Shown here: in pieces, positions 16,324 to 24,744 of the stretch | Layout of the letters: every line of letters begins with the position of its first letter | Numbering within the stretch: the stretch's first letter is position 1 | Source: JAJEAD01 sp965221555 | GTDB taxonomy: Bacteria > Pseudomonadota > Gammaproteobacteria > HK1 | Direction of reading: 5' to 3' | NCBI GenBank assembly: GCA_965221555.1 | Contig: OZ244895.1 | Span: forward strand, 3,038,001-3,102,000 | Length of the DNA: 64,000 nucleotides | The notes under the pieces: generated by a model | What the model saw: the letters and a program-made list of their open reading frames with translations, nothing else | Databases searched by the model: none | Told to the model about the DNA's origin: nothing | Position numbers and translations under genes: made by a program

Positions 16324-18134
16324 TGGAGGAGTTCCACTTTCTGCGACCGTGGTGGTTGCTGGCCCTGCCCCCGGGTCTCACCCTGGTGTGGGCCTACACG
16401 CGACGCCTTCGCTCCGGCGAGCGGTGGCGCGATCTGTGCGACCCCGCGCTGCTGCCTCATCTGCTCCTGCGAAGGGATGTCAAGACGCTCTCCCTCCTCC
16501 CGGTGCTCATGGGATGCGGGCTCGTCCTTGCCATCCTGGCCCTCGCCGGCCCCGCCTGGCACAGCCGGGATCTGCCCGTCCACCGCACCCTGCAGGCGAG
16601 GATCGTGGTGCTGGACCTCTCGCGCTCGATGGACGCGGCGGACGTGCCGCCTTCCCGGCTCGCACGCGCCCGCCTCAAGGCGGCCGAGATCTTCGCGATG
16701 ACCGACGAAGGCCAGGCGGGCCTGGTGGCATACGCGGGCGATGCCTTCCTCGTATCGCCGCTGACCGACGACGGCGCCACCTTGACTGCCATGCTGCCCG
16801 CACTCACTACCGAAGTGATGCCGGTTGCGGGCAGCCGCGCCGATCTCGGACTGCGGCGCGCGGGCGAACTCCTCGACCAGGCCGGGTACCGCGACGGAGA
16901 GATCATCCTCATCGCGGATTCCGCCGGTGGCGTGCGCGCGGCCGAGGCGGCGGCGGAGCTCGCCGGGAAGGGATTCACCGTCTCCGTCCTCGCGGTGGGC
17001 ACTGCCGAGGGCGCCCCGATCCCTCTTCCCGAAGGGGGTTTCCTCAAGGACGATGCCGGCGCCATCGTGGTGCCGCGGACCGGCACGAGGGAGCTGCGCG
17101 AGATCGCGCGCGCCGGCGGCGGACGTTTCGCCCGGATGAGTGGAGACCACCGCGATCTCCGGTATCTTCTCTCCCCGCGGGAACGCTGGCGGCAAGAAAC
17201 GCAGGAGAGCGACCATGCCACGCGTAATTGGCGCGACGAAGGACCGTGGCTGGTGCTGGCCCTCCTGCCGCTGGCGGCGCTCGCCTTCCGGCGGGGCTGG
17301 CTGCTGGCGCTTGCCTGCCTTCTCGTCGCCCCGGTCGAGCCGGCGCGCGCCATTGAGTGGGCGGACCTGTGGGCGCGCCCCGACCAGCAGGCCGCCGCCG
17401 CGCTGGCCCGTGGCGACCCGGTCGCGGCGATCGACAAGGCAAAGGGCGACAAGTGGCGGGGTCCGGCGCTCTACCGCAACCAGGAGTACACGGCGGCGGC
17501 GGAGGCTTACGGCGCTCTGGAAGGCGCGAGCGCGCGCTACAACCGCGGCAACGCGCTCGCGCGCGCCGGTCGCCTCCGCGACGCCCTGAATGCCTACGAC
17601 GAAGCGCTTGCCCTCGTTCCGGACCTCGATGATGCGATCTTCAATCGCCAACTGGTCGAAGAGCTGCTGCGCCGAGACCCGCGTGGCGCGGGCCAGGGCG
17701 GGCGCACGGAGGCGGGCGACCCGGGGAGCGCGAGGCCCCCGGGGACGGAGCCGTTCCGGCCCGACGATCAGGCCCCCGGTAACGGGGACCCCCGCGGCGA
17801 GTCCAGTCCCCCGGATCTCCAGGACGCGGAGCGCGGCAACGCCCCGGTGAGCGCAGAATCGGCGACCGGCACGCGTGGCGTCGGATCGCAGGCAGCGCCC
17901 CGTCCGGCGGCGGAGGCCGAAGACGCGGGGCGCGAGGGGCGCGAGGACCGCGATGGCGAGCGCCCCTCCTCCCCTCCCGCACTGGCGGGCGAGATGAGCG
18001 ATGAGCAGCGCCAGGCCCTGGAGCAGTGGTTGCGGCGCATACCGGACGACCCCGGAGGCCTGTTGCGTCGCAAGTTCACGCTCGACTACCAGCGCCGGGG
18101 CAGCCCGGACCCGGACACTGTCCGTACATGGTAA
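16323..18134 (+). CDS. Fused von Willebrand A and TPR protein (BatB-BatC fusion)
   Basis: 603 residues. The N-terminal half repeats the Bat layout: a span near 10-25, a second near 56-77, and a VWA domain with MIDAS D98-L-S100-R-S102 (VVLDLSRSMDAAD). After two further spans (about 307-345) come TPR-like helices at about 370-450 (ARYNRGNALARAGRLRDALN). A long low-complexity Pro/Gly/Glu-rich linker follows, and a C-terminal motif LRRIPDDPGGLLRRKF is characteristic of BatB-C/YfbK-neighbour proteins. In Bacteroides batB and batC are separate genes; the fused form is common in proteobacteria. Translation is coupled to the upstream gene. Confidence 0.88.
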   Translation: MEEFHFLRPWWLLALPPGLTLVWAYTRRLRSGERWRDLCDPALLPHLLLRRDVKTLSLLPVLMGCGLVLAILALAGPAWHSRDLPVHRTLQARIVVLDLSRSMDAADVPPSRLARARLKAAEIFAMTDEGQAGLVAYAGDAFLVSPLTDDGATLTAMLPALTTEVMPVAGSRADLGLRRAGELLDQAGYRDGEIILIADSAGGVRAAEAAAELAGKGFTVSVLAVGTAEGAPIPLPEGGFLKDDAGAIVVPRTGTRELREIARAGGGRFARMSGDHRDLRYLLSPRERWRQETQESDHATRNWRDEGPWLVLALLPLAALAFRRGWLLALACLLVAPVEPARAIEWADLWARPDQQAAAALARGDPVAAIDKAKGDKWRGPALYRNQEYTAAAEAYGALEGASARYNRGNALARAGRLRDALNAYDEALALVPDLDDAIFNRQLVEELLRRDPRGAGQGGRTEAGDPGSARPPGTEPFRPDDQAPGNGDPRGESSPPDLQDAERGNAPVSAESATGTRGVGSQAAPRPAAEAEDAGREGREDRDGERPSSPPALAGEMSDEQRQALEQWLRRIPDDPGGLLRRKFTLDYQRRGSPDPDTVRTW

Positions 18135-18177
18135 AGAATCCACATGCGTTGCACGGGCTATACGGTGGTGTCGTGAT

Positions 18178-19938
18178 ATGAGGGGAGGGAGACTTCCGCG
18201 TGATTGCGCGACCGACGCGTATGTTCGCATCGTCGCCGCCCTGCTCATGGCGGGGTGGTGTGCGATGGCCACCGGGGCGGGCTTGCGCGCCTCGCTCGAG
18301 CCCAATCCGATCCGAGCCAACGAGACGACTCGCCTCATCATCGAGGCCGAGGGCATCTACGGGGGGGAGAGACCCGAATTCGCTCCGCTCGATGCAGACT
18401 TCGAGCGACTCGTCACCAGCGCCAGCACGCAGATCGATCTCATGAACGGGGAGCAGTCGGCCACTACCCGCTGGGTAGTGGAGCTCGCGCCCCGGAGAAG
18501 CGGTGAGATCGAGATACCGCCACTCGCCCTTCACTCCGACTCCACTCCCGGGCTCATCCTGCGGGTCCTCGAGGCGCCGGCTCCCCACGCGGACGAGAAA
18601 CCGGACATCTTCATCGAGAGCGAGGTCTTCCCGAAATCGCCCTACGTGCAGTCTCAGGTCACCTACGCGCTCCGGCTGTTGCGCAACGTCGAGATCCTGG
18701 ACGGCACGCTGGAGGAGCCTCGTGCGTCGGATGTCCTCGTGGAGAGACTCGGCCGGGACCGAAGCTATACCTCGACCCGCGACGGACGCACTTACCGGGT
18801 GATCGAGCGGCGTTACGCGATGTTTCCGCAGTCGAGCGGAGAGCTCCACATCCCCCCGGTGCAATTCGATGGAGAGGTGGCGGATCTGGGGTCGGGATCC
18901 ACCAGCTTCGCTCGAATCTTCACACCGGGGCGCAGAGTTCGGCTGCGCACCGAGGAGTACCGGCTCACCGTACGAGCCCGTCCCGCGGAGTTCGAGGGAC
19001 GGACCTGGCTGCCGGGGAAGAGCCTCAGCCTCGTGGAACAGTGGTCGGACGATCCCGCCGGGATGGGAGTCGGCGAGCCGCTGACCCGGACCATCATCGT
19101 GAAGGCAGCCGGTCTGCGCGGGGATCAGCTCCCGGAGTTGGAGTTTGCGGAGCCGGAGGGCGTCCGGGTGTACCCCGATCAACCCATGATTGGCAGCGCG
19201 AGCGACGCCGATCTCATCTACGGCAGCCGCGAGCAGCGTTTCGCCATCGTGCCCTTGCGCGAGGGTGAGGTGACCCTGCCGGAAATCCGGATACGCTGGT
19301 GGGATACGACGGCGGACGCGCCCGTCGATGCGCTCATTCCCGCGCGCACTCTCTCCGTGGGACCGGCGGTGGCGCAGGCCGAGGGGTTCCTCGATGCGCT
19401 CTCGGCTCCGGCGAGCGGGGCGGATACCGAGGGCGCCCCCGTCGGGGGCGGTGGCGAGCCGGTTTCGGGCGGCGGCTGGCGATGGGCGAGCATCGCGCTC
19501 TTCGCGCTCTGGGCCGCCACCGCGTTCGCCTGGTGGCGTACGCGTCGCGCCGCTACGGCGGCGACGCCGGAGGATGTGAGGGCTCCGGCGAGGGCGCGAG
19601 CCCGGCGCGCCCTGAACGCCGCCTGCGCGGCCGGCCGGGCCGAAGACGCGCGGGACGCGGTGCTGGAATGGGCGGTGGCGGCCTGGCCGGAGACCCCGCC
19701 GCGCAGTCTGGGGGAGGCCGCACGTCGGCTCGATCCTCCGCTGACGGCTCGCCTGCACGAGCTTGACCGGTACCTCTATGCGCGCGGGGAGGAGCGCTGG
19801 GACGGGCCGGCCCTGTGGCGGGAGGCGAAGGCGGGGCTACGGCGCGCGACACGCCCCTCGCGGGACGCCCCCGTCCCCGGCCTGCCCCCGCTCTACCCGG
19901 AGCGCGCGGTCGGCGGCGTTCAGCGCAGCTCGGGGTAG
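18178..19938 (+). CDS. BatD-family protein
   Basis: 586 residues from the ATG at 18178; the frame is open further upstream inside the preceding gene, but only this start places a signal peptide (about residues 16-36, IVAALLMAGWCAMATGAG) at the N-terminus. The periplasmic part is beta-rich with repeated immunoglobulin-like segments starting LRASLEPNPIRANETTRL. One membrane span lies at about 435-455 (WASIALFALWAATAFAWW), leaving a cytosolic helical tail. BatD closes the Bat operon. The last 19 bp overlap the convergent PhnD-like gene. Confidence 0.87.
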   Translation: MRGGRLPRDCATDAYVRIVAALLMAGWCAMATGAGLRASLEPNPIRANETTRLIIEAEGIYGGERPEFAPLDADFERLVTSASTQIDLMNGEQSATTRWVVELAPRRSGEIEIPPLALHSDSTPGLILRVLEAPAPHADEKPDIFIESEVFPKSPYVQSQVTYALRLLRNVEILDGTLEEPRASDVLVERLGRDRSYTSTRDGRTYRVIERRYAMFPQSSGELHIPPVQFDGEVADLGSGSTSFARIFTPGRRVRLRTEEYRLTVRARPAEFEGRTWLPGKSLSLVEQWSDDPAGMGVGEPLTRTIIVKAAGLRGDQLPELEFAEPEGVRVYPDQPMIGSASDADLIYGSREQRFAIVPLREGEVTLPEIRIRWWDTTADAPVDALIPARTLSVGPAVAQAEGFLDALSAPASGADTEGAPVGGGGEPVSGGGWRWASIALFALWAATAFAWWRTRRAATAATPEDVRAPARARARRALNAACAAGRAEDARDAVLEWAVAAWPETPPRSLGEAARRLDPPLTARLHELDRYLYARGEERWDGPALWREAKAGLRRATRPSRDAPVPGLPPLYPERAVGGVQRSSG

Positions 19939-20729
19939 CCCGCTGCGGCGGCCCGGCGCCCGAAGTCCCGAATCCGCTCGTATGCGGAGTGCGGAAGGAT
20001 CTCCACCCCTTCGATGAATACCGCGGCGCCCGCGGCCCGGACCTCGGGTTCCTCGAACGCCCCGAGGAGCGCGCGGCGCAGCTCGCGGATCAGATCTTCG
20101 GAGCTCTCCGCCCGGGTGACGAAGGGAATACCGGGCGCGCTCGCGCTTCGACAGAGCCGCCGCGTCCCTTCGAGACAACGAGGACGATAGCGCTCCACGA
20201 GGCCAAGGGTGACGCAGTCGATGGACGCGACATCGGCTTCGCCCTCCGCGACCGCGGCGATGCTCGCGGGGTGCGAACCGCTCACCACGATGCGGGAGAA
20301 GAAACGTCCCTCCCGGCTGAGCGGTGCGAGCAGGTCCCGCAGGGCGCTGGCCCCCGAGTGGGACTCGTGGCTGTTCACCACGCAGACGGCGCCGTGGAGG
20401 TCCGCAAGCTCGGTTACGGGAGAGTCGGCGGCGACCAGCACCTCGCTCGAATAGAGGCAGCCCTCGCACCCGGGGGCGCTGTAGCGGGGCGTGGCCAGCA
20501 ATGTGAGCTCGGCAGAGTAGCGCCCCATGACATCGGCTCCGCAGCTCTGGCTGAGCAACAGTCCCGGATCCGTCCACAGTTCGTGCACGTCGAGGCCTCG
20601 TTCCAGGGCGCCGGGCACCCCACCCACGCCCGCCTTTTCCAGCCGCCGCGCGATGCTCGCCCAGAGGACATCGTTTGCAGCGTGCACCTCCTCGAAGTCG
20701 TACATGGGAAAGCTTGCGGTGAGGGTCAT
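19920..20729 (-). CDS. PhnD-like substrate-binding protein without signal peptide
   Basis: 269 residues of the phosphate/phosphite/phosphonate (PhnD) binding-protein family, recognised from ASFPMYDFEEVHAANDVLWA at the start, GCLYSSEVLVAADSPV in the middle and GEADVASIDCVTLGLVERY. There is no signal peptide or lipobox: the ATG is followed directly by the first beta strand, so the protein is probably cytoplasmic. No permease or ATPase gene is nearby. It may be a sensor or an orphan ligand-binding protein. The 3' end overlaps batD convergently by 19 bp. Confidence 0.82.
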   Translation of the reverse strand: MTLTASFPMYDFEEVHAANDVLWASIARRLEKAGVGGVPGALERGLDVHELWTDPGLLLSQSCGADVMGRYSAELTLLATPRYSAPGCEGCLYSSEVLVAADSPVTELADLHGAVCVVNSHESHSGASALRDLLAPLSREGRFFSRIVVSGSHPASIAAVAEGEADVASIDCVTLGLVERYRPRCLEGTRRLCRSASAPGIPFVTRAESSEDLIRELRRALLGAFEEPEVRAAGAAVFIEGVEILPHSAYERIRDFGRRAAAAGYPELR

Positions 20730-20908
20730 CGAGGGTCCTCAACGAGTAGATCGAACCTTGGCATCGCGCCAAACTTGAATTGCCCCGACCTGGCGGTCCG
20801 GCGAGGGGCTTCGCCGTCGAGTGCACCGGGGGCGATCATCGCAGGATGTGGGGGCGGAACGGTAGCGCTCCGCCGAGGGAGTGCTGGGTTAGTGTGAAAC
20901 TCCCGCGT

Positions 20909-21604
20909 TCACGCCGCCGCGTGCTTCTGTATGGTTGCGGTGAACCACCCGCCCGGCGCGATGTCTCCCGCCTTCACCGTGGCCACTCCGGCAAAGAGCT
21001 CCCGAAGCGAGACTTCCGGTGTCCCAGGTTTGCCCCGGACGGTCAAGTCTCCGTCCCTGGAAGTGAGATTCCACTGGTGTAGCCCTACGTAGCGCTGAGC
21101 TTCCCCTTCGTCGCTCGCGTGGTGGAGCCAGCAGTAGCCGCCAGGCTTGCACACGCGAAGCATCTGGCGGAGACCGGTTACCGGGTCGTGGCTGTGGTCG
21201 AGCGCGTTGCGACAGTAGACGAGATTGAAGTGCTCGGCCGGGAACAACGTATCCAGGCGCTCCGCTTCACACTTGATGACAGCGACACGCGGCGTGATAC
21301 CGAACTCGTCGAAGAGCTTGCGATACTCGTCGGCGAGTGGATCGACGGCGGTAAGCTCCACCGGCTTCCCGGTCGAAGCCGTACCCAGTCGTGAGGCCGG
21401 CCCCGCACCGACATCGAGCACGCGGATCACCTCGTCTTGCGAGTGCTCCACCAGACGTTGCAGCTCGCGCGGCAGTCCCTTGTCATTTTTGAGGCGACCG
21501 TGGAAGTCGTCCAGCCACGCCTGATTGGGGAAGCTTCGGTCGATCATCGAACGCCAGAACCGCACCTCCTCATCGAGGTGGCTGCGCCATACACTCTCAC
21601 TCAT
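20909..21604 (-). CDS. Class I SAM-dependent methyltransferase
   Basis: 231 residues from the ATG at 21604, preceded by AAGGAAAAG. The SAM-binding motif I is IRVLDVGAGPASRLGT, motif II ELTAVDPLADEY and motif III NLVYCRNALDHSHDP (Methyltransf_11-like). The substrate is not predictable. The C-terminal part (GGWFTATIQKH) is typical of small-molecule methyltransferases. It stands alone between the PhnD-like gene and the accessory island. About 307 bp upstream of it (21605-21911) contain no supported gene. Confidence 0.85.
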   Translation of the reverse strand: MSESVWRSHLDEEVRFWRSMIDRSFPNQAWLDDFHGRLKNDKGLPRELQRLVEHSQDEVIRVLDVGAGPASRLGTASTGKPVELTAVDPLADEYRKLFDEFGITPRVAVIKCEAERLDTLFPAEHFNLVYCRNALDHSHDPVTGLRQMLRVCKPGGYCWLHHASDEGEAQRYVGLHQWNLTSRDGDLTVRGKPGTPEVSLRELFAGVATVKAGDIAPGGWFTATIQKHAAA

Positions 21605-21911
21605 GGGACTCTTTTCCTTGTCATAGGTCTCTTTTCCGGGTTGGAGCACGTCTGCGTGGCAGGGTTTCGGGCGCTCGGAGGGTGCACGGGGGGACGTAAG
21701 AGCGCAACCCCCAAGGGTAAGCTTGAACGCGGCTGGCGGGGGGAGTCGGAGGGGATCGAAGGGCCTCGGAGATGGTTGCACCGCAGCATTGAATCGACGG
21801 CGGCTTCTGACAGCGCCCGAGTAAATCAATACGAGCCGATAGAAGATCCGTTCGCCGCCCCTCTTGCCGTTGTCGAGTGCTCGCCGAGGCCTGATCTCAG
21901 GTCAGCGAGCG

Positions 21912-22142
21912 TCAATTCACCCGTTCGCGATCTGCACGGATCACTTCGCTGCTATCAACTGACGACTTGAGGCGCTGGCGCAGTGCTGCCACTCTTGCCG
22001 CAAAGTCCGCCGTCTTTCCAAGAAGCGCCACGCGCAGGATCTCCCGATGTTCGGCCTCGACTGAGCGTTTGTTGGCCGCCGCTCGCTGCTTGAGCGCAAC
22101 GACCAATTCCTCACTGATCTTTCGTACTGTAGGTTGTGCCAT
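21912..22142 (-). CDS. Orphan FitA-like ribbon-helix-helix antitoxin
   Basis: 76 residues from the ATG at 22142, which has GGAAG eight bases upstream; two upstream ATGs in frame are less well placed. The N-terminus AQPTVRKISEELVVALKQRA is a ribbon-helix-helix DNA-binding fold, and NKRSVEAEHREILRVALLG is the FitA/VapB conserved second helix. Such antitoxins are normally followed by a PIN-domain toxin (FitB/VapC), but the 307 bp downstream contain none. It is likely a remnant or works in trans. GC falls sharply just upstream of it. Confidence 0.78.
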   Translation of the reverse strand: MAQPTVRKISEELVVALKQRAAANKRSVEAEHREILRVALLGKTADFAARVAALRQRLKSSVDSSEVIRADRERVN

Positions 22143-22228
22143 TGGTTCTTCCATTAAATTCACATCTTTGATCAGATTACGAGTTAACAAACTATCTAAA
22201 ATACACAGATCACTTTGAGATGTAATGC

Positions 22229-23599
22229 TTAAGAAAGGAAAAAAGCTCTTGTATCTTTAGTGTCCTCGTTTGTTTGGCTTACTTTCCTTAGACTACCTAA
22301 CAAGCACAGACTTGCGAAATACTCTGCGAGAGCTCTATCGTTTTTCCAGTCGTAACCTAATTGTGTGTTTGTTCCATGTAAAGTTCGACCTCGAACTTTA
22401 CTATAGAGTCGTCTTACTGTATCTCTGAGTTCTTCATCATTCCAGTGTGGAAAATGAGACTGAATCAGTTGGCGAATACCCGTTTCCCTACCTCCGCCAC
22501 TCAACGCTTCCATGGATGCACAAAACTTTGCTATCGCAACTGGATCCAAATCTTCTTTTTCAGCTTCATAGAACCAAAGTAAACTTTGAAAGAGTGCTTG
22601 CATAAGTTTGGGTTGATCTACGGCAGTGTCGCCATGTGTAAATACCCGAATCGCTTTTCCTGCTGTGGCGAACTCTCTTGAGAAGTCCTTCGATAGTTGC
22701 TTTCCTTCCTGTTCTGTCAGAAAGTCTGTACCTCCAGACATATAGCTTAGGCACATCTTCCAACTGAATTCCTCATTGGAAGAAAACTCGATGTGCTGCT
22801 TTTTTAAGCGTCCCACGTCTCGTATCAGAACCATGTCCCGAAGTACCCGTGATGGCGAGCGAAAACACATAGCGACAGCAGCCAATGCAAGACGGGCCGC
22901 CGTCAAGGCTTTATACAGCCCCGCCTCACTTCCAGCACGTCCGACAGAAACGCTGCACACATAGCCACCGTCTCCAATAGTCTCTAGAAGCCCTCTCTCG
23001 AGCCATGCGTCTTTGAATTTCTTCCTCTTACGTAGTCTCTTATCTCTCCAAGACCTCTCAATTCTTGACAGAGTGATCTTCGATATCATGCCCTTACTCT
23101 GGATCCGGGACAACCAGATGGCCTTTGGCTCAAAACATACTGGACCAATAGAAAGCGGTGCGAAATCTTCAGTCTTAGAAAAGTGGCAACCGAACACAAA
23201 TGTACGTTCCTGAATCTGATCAATGATCTTTCTTATCGCATTCTTGATCTTCAGAAGAACGTCTCGTGCAGTTTCTTCGGCACCCGCTTCCCCGATGATT
23301 TCGTCGTAAATAGCATCTCCTAGCGTCTCCCGTACTATCGCATGCCAGTCTGAATCGGTAAACCTCGAACGCTGATCGCTGAATGTTTGTTCCAACAAAC
23401 ACCTTGAGAGGGTGAGAATCAATCGATTGGTCTCACGGTCTACGGGAATTTGTTTTATTTTTCCGAGATTCAGAATACCCGTAATATCACGCTTACCTAG
23501 AAATACATCACTCAGTTCGAAGTCACTGCGATGAAGGTATTTTATCTTCTCTCGAATGTCCGCGAGAAGCTGCTCCTGACACTGACCATTTCTCATCAC
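22229..23599 (-). CDS. AT-rich gene for a protein with a C-terminal HEPN-like motif (candidate defence RNase)
   Basis: 456 residues. Start is the GTG at 23599 or the ATG right after it; a TGA lies immediately upstream. Base composition is much richer in A/T than any neighbour, a sign of transfer. Residues 1-130 are helical and charged. The middle (about 130-330) is of unknown fold, with VFGCHFSKTEDFAPLSIGPV. The C-terminal 110 residues have FCASMEALSGGGRETGIRQL followed by LYSKVRGRTLHG, where R403-x4-H408 matches the HEPN RNase motif and resembles ApeA-like HEPN domains. HEPN proteins often cleave tRNA or rRNA on phage infection. The function is inferred; no standard family is recognised over the full length. 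Confidence 0.6.
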   Translation of the reverse strand: MMRNGQCQEQLLADIREKIKYLHRSDFELSDVFLGKRDITGILNLGKIKQIPVDRETNRLILTLSRCLLEQTFSDQRSRFTDSDWHAIVRETLGDAIYDEIIGEAGAEETARDVLLKIKNAIRKIIDQIQERTFVFGCHFSKTEDFAPLSIGPVCFEPKAIWLSRIQSKGMISKITLSRIERSWRDKRLRKRKKFKDAWLERGLLETIGDGGYVCSVSVGRAGSEAGLYKALTAARLALAAVAMCFRSPSRVLRDMVLIRDVGRLKKQHIEFSSNEEFSWKMCLSYMSGGTDFLTEQEGKQLSKDFSREFATAGKAIRVFTHGDTAVDQPKLMQALFQSLLWFYEAEKEDLDPVAIAKFCASMEALSGGGRETGIRQLIQSHFPHWNDEELRDTVRRLYSKVRGRTLHGTNTQLGYDWKNDRALAEYFASLCLLGSLRKVSQTNEDTKDTRAFFLS

Positions 23600-23655
23600 T
23601 CACGAACTTCGATACATCCCGCCGTTCGAACTTGTCACCAGTAAGCAGCCCACCC

Positions 23656-23961
23656 TCATTCAGTGGTGTGCAGGTCCCTGCACGTATCATTGGTTGGTAG
23701 GCGGGCGATGGTGGATCCAATATCACACTCCGCAAGCCGTAGTTCGTAGAGCTTTTGGAGGTTCGGCCAAAACTCTCCCGAGGTCCCGAAGAAGCGCCCC
23801 AAGCGCAATGCTATGTCGCCGGTCAGCGCCCGGTGGCCGTTAAGAATCTGCGTAATGCGGTTCACCGGCACCTCAATCCGCCGCGCCAGCTCCGCCGCGC
23901 TCATGCCGAGCGCATCAAGGTCGTCGCGCAGTGTCTCGCCCGGATGGATGGGTTCGCGCAC
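23656..23961 (-). CDS. Orphan HigA-family antitoxin
   Basis: 101 residues from a GTG with an excellent GAGGAGGT ribosome binding site. REPIHPGETLRDDLDALGMS is the canonical HigA opening, and ELARRIEVPVNRITQILNGH is the Xre-type helix-turn-helix. RLGRFFGTSGEFWPNLQKLY completes the family pattern. In HigBA loci the toxin gene higB precedes higA, but no HigB-like frame exists in the 200 bp upstream. The last about 15 residues (TNDTCRDLHTTE) are unlike typical HigA. Possibly a solitary antitoxin or repressor. Confidence 0.85.
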   Translation of the reverse strand: MREPIHPGETLRDDLDALGMSAAELARRIEVPVNRITQILNGHRALTGDIALRLGRFFGTSGEFWPNLQKLYELRLAECDIGSTIARLPTNDTCRDLHTTE

Positions 23962-24091
23962 TTCCTACCTCCTCGCTCCGTAGTACCGATGGTCGGGTGC
24001 GGCAAGAGTACCCCCTCTCCTTGCGCAAACCTACACCCAACTTCCGGGCAGACCATGAATGCCGCCAGCTCAGGATGAGATCATGACGAGC

Positions 24092-24129
24092 ATTGTATAG
24101 AAGTCCCTTGGCGGATTGAACGATACAAT
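24092..24129 (+). promoter_or_regulatory. Inverted repeat, candidate operator of the decayed toxin-antitoxin locus
   Basis: ATTGTAT at 24092-24098 and ATACAAT at 24123-24129 form a perfect 7-bp inverted repeat with a 24-bp spacer, about 50 bp upstream of the toxin pseudogene. The right arm contains a TACAAT -10-like hexamer. This suits autoregulation by the HTH antitoxin. Inferred. Confidence 0.35.
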
Positions 24130-24179
24130 ACTAGGTTCTACATCCACATCCATGATGGGAAGCGCAAGCACGGCACGGT

Positions 24180-24560
24180 TTGCGAACCTCCAAAAAAGAG
24201 AACCTCGCACGTCTCGCTCGCCGCGAGGACTTTGGGGAATCGAGTGTTGTACGAGGCGGTGATGCGCATCGAGAAGGGATTGATCGATGCCGTCACTTCG
24301 GTGGTGGCGGCGTCTTCAAGCAACGTGTCGCGTATCCGGGCCAGGGCAGATCCGGTGGTATCCGAGCTATCCCGGTGCTGCGGCGGGGAGAGCGCGCATT
24401 CTTCCTACACGGATTCGCCAAGAGCGACCGGGAGAACCTCCGGCGAACCGAACTGAACGCAGTGCGGGCGCTCGCCGATGACATGCTCCGACTGGACCAC
24501 GCCGATATCGATGCGATGCTGGCGAACGGGACGATCAGCGAGGTGAACTTTATTGGCTAA
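24180..24560 (+). pseudogene. RelE/HigB-type toxin, doubly frameshifted
   Basis: The ends read in one frame: the start RTSKKENLARLARREDFG and the larger C-terminal part GGGVFKQRVAYPGQGRSGG through AFFLHGFAKSDRENLRRTEL to the TAA. The middle reads as the family sequence only in another frame (VLYEAVMRIEKGLIDA, about 24247-24294). Two compensating frameshifts, near 24235 and near 24297, therefore destroy the core while leaving an open 126-codon frame. Intact relatives of this RelE/ParE family (Pfam RelE 06296) are mRNA interferases. The start is TTG. It precedes and overlaps the disrupted antitoxin gene. Confidence 0.78.
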
Positions 24561-24664
24561 GCAGTATGGGAGCGATGTACTGGCGTCAGTGCACGAGACG
24601 GCTCTCGGCATGACGGAGGCGGGGGTGGTGTCCAAGCGGACGATGAAGTCATTCGACGAGATGT
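24553..24664 (+). pseudogene. HigA-type antitoxin, 5' part, cut by the IS21 element
   Basis: Begins with TTG at 24553 inside the toxin's last codons (overlapping genes). It encodes AKQYGSDVLASVHETALGMT, then EAGVVSKRTMKSFDEM, the conserved N-terminal part of the antitoxin partner of RelE-type toxins. The frame is interrupted after the ATG codon at 24661 by the insertion; a stop follows in the element. It continues, in the same frame, at 26911. Confidence 0.85.
24660..24664. repeat. Target-site duplication of the IS21 element, left copy (GATGT)
   Basis: GATGT here and at 26906-26910 flank the element directly. Removing the element with one copy restores an open antitoxin gene. Confidence 0.85.
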
Positions 24665-24744
24665 TGTCAAGCGACACCTAGTTTTACGCGTTAGCGCGAC
24701 ATCTATCTTTACGCACCGTTGTCGTGCCATCGTGCTGGTCCGGT

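Noticed and set aside
22155..22228. Toxin gene for the FitA-like antitoxin
   Set aside because: No PIN-domain frame exists downstream (21605-21911) or upstream of the antitoxin; the HEPN gene is not a PIN protein.
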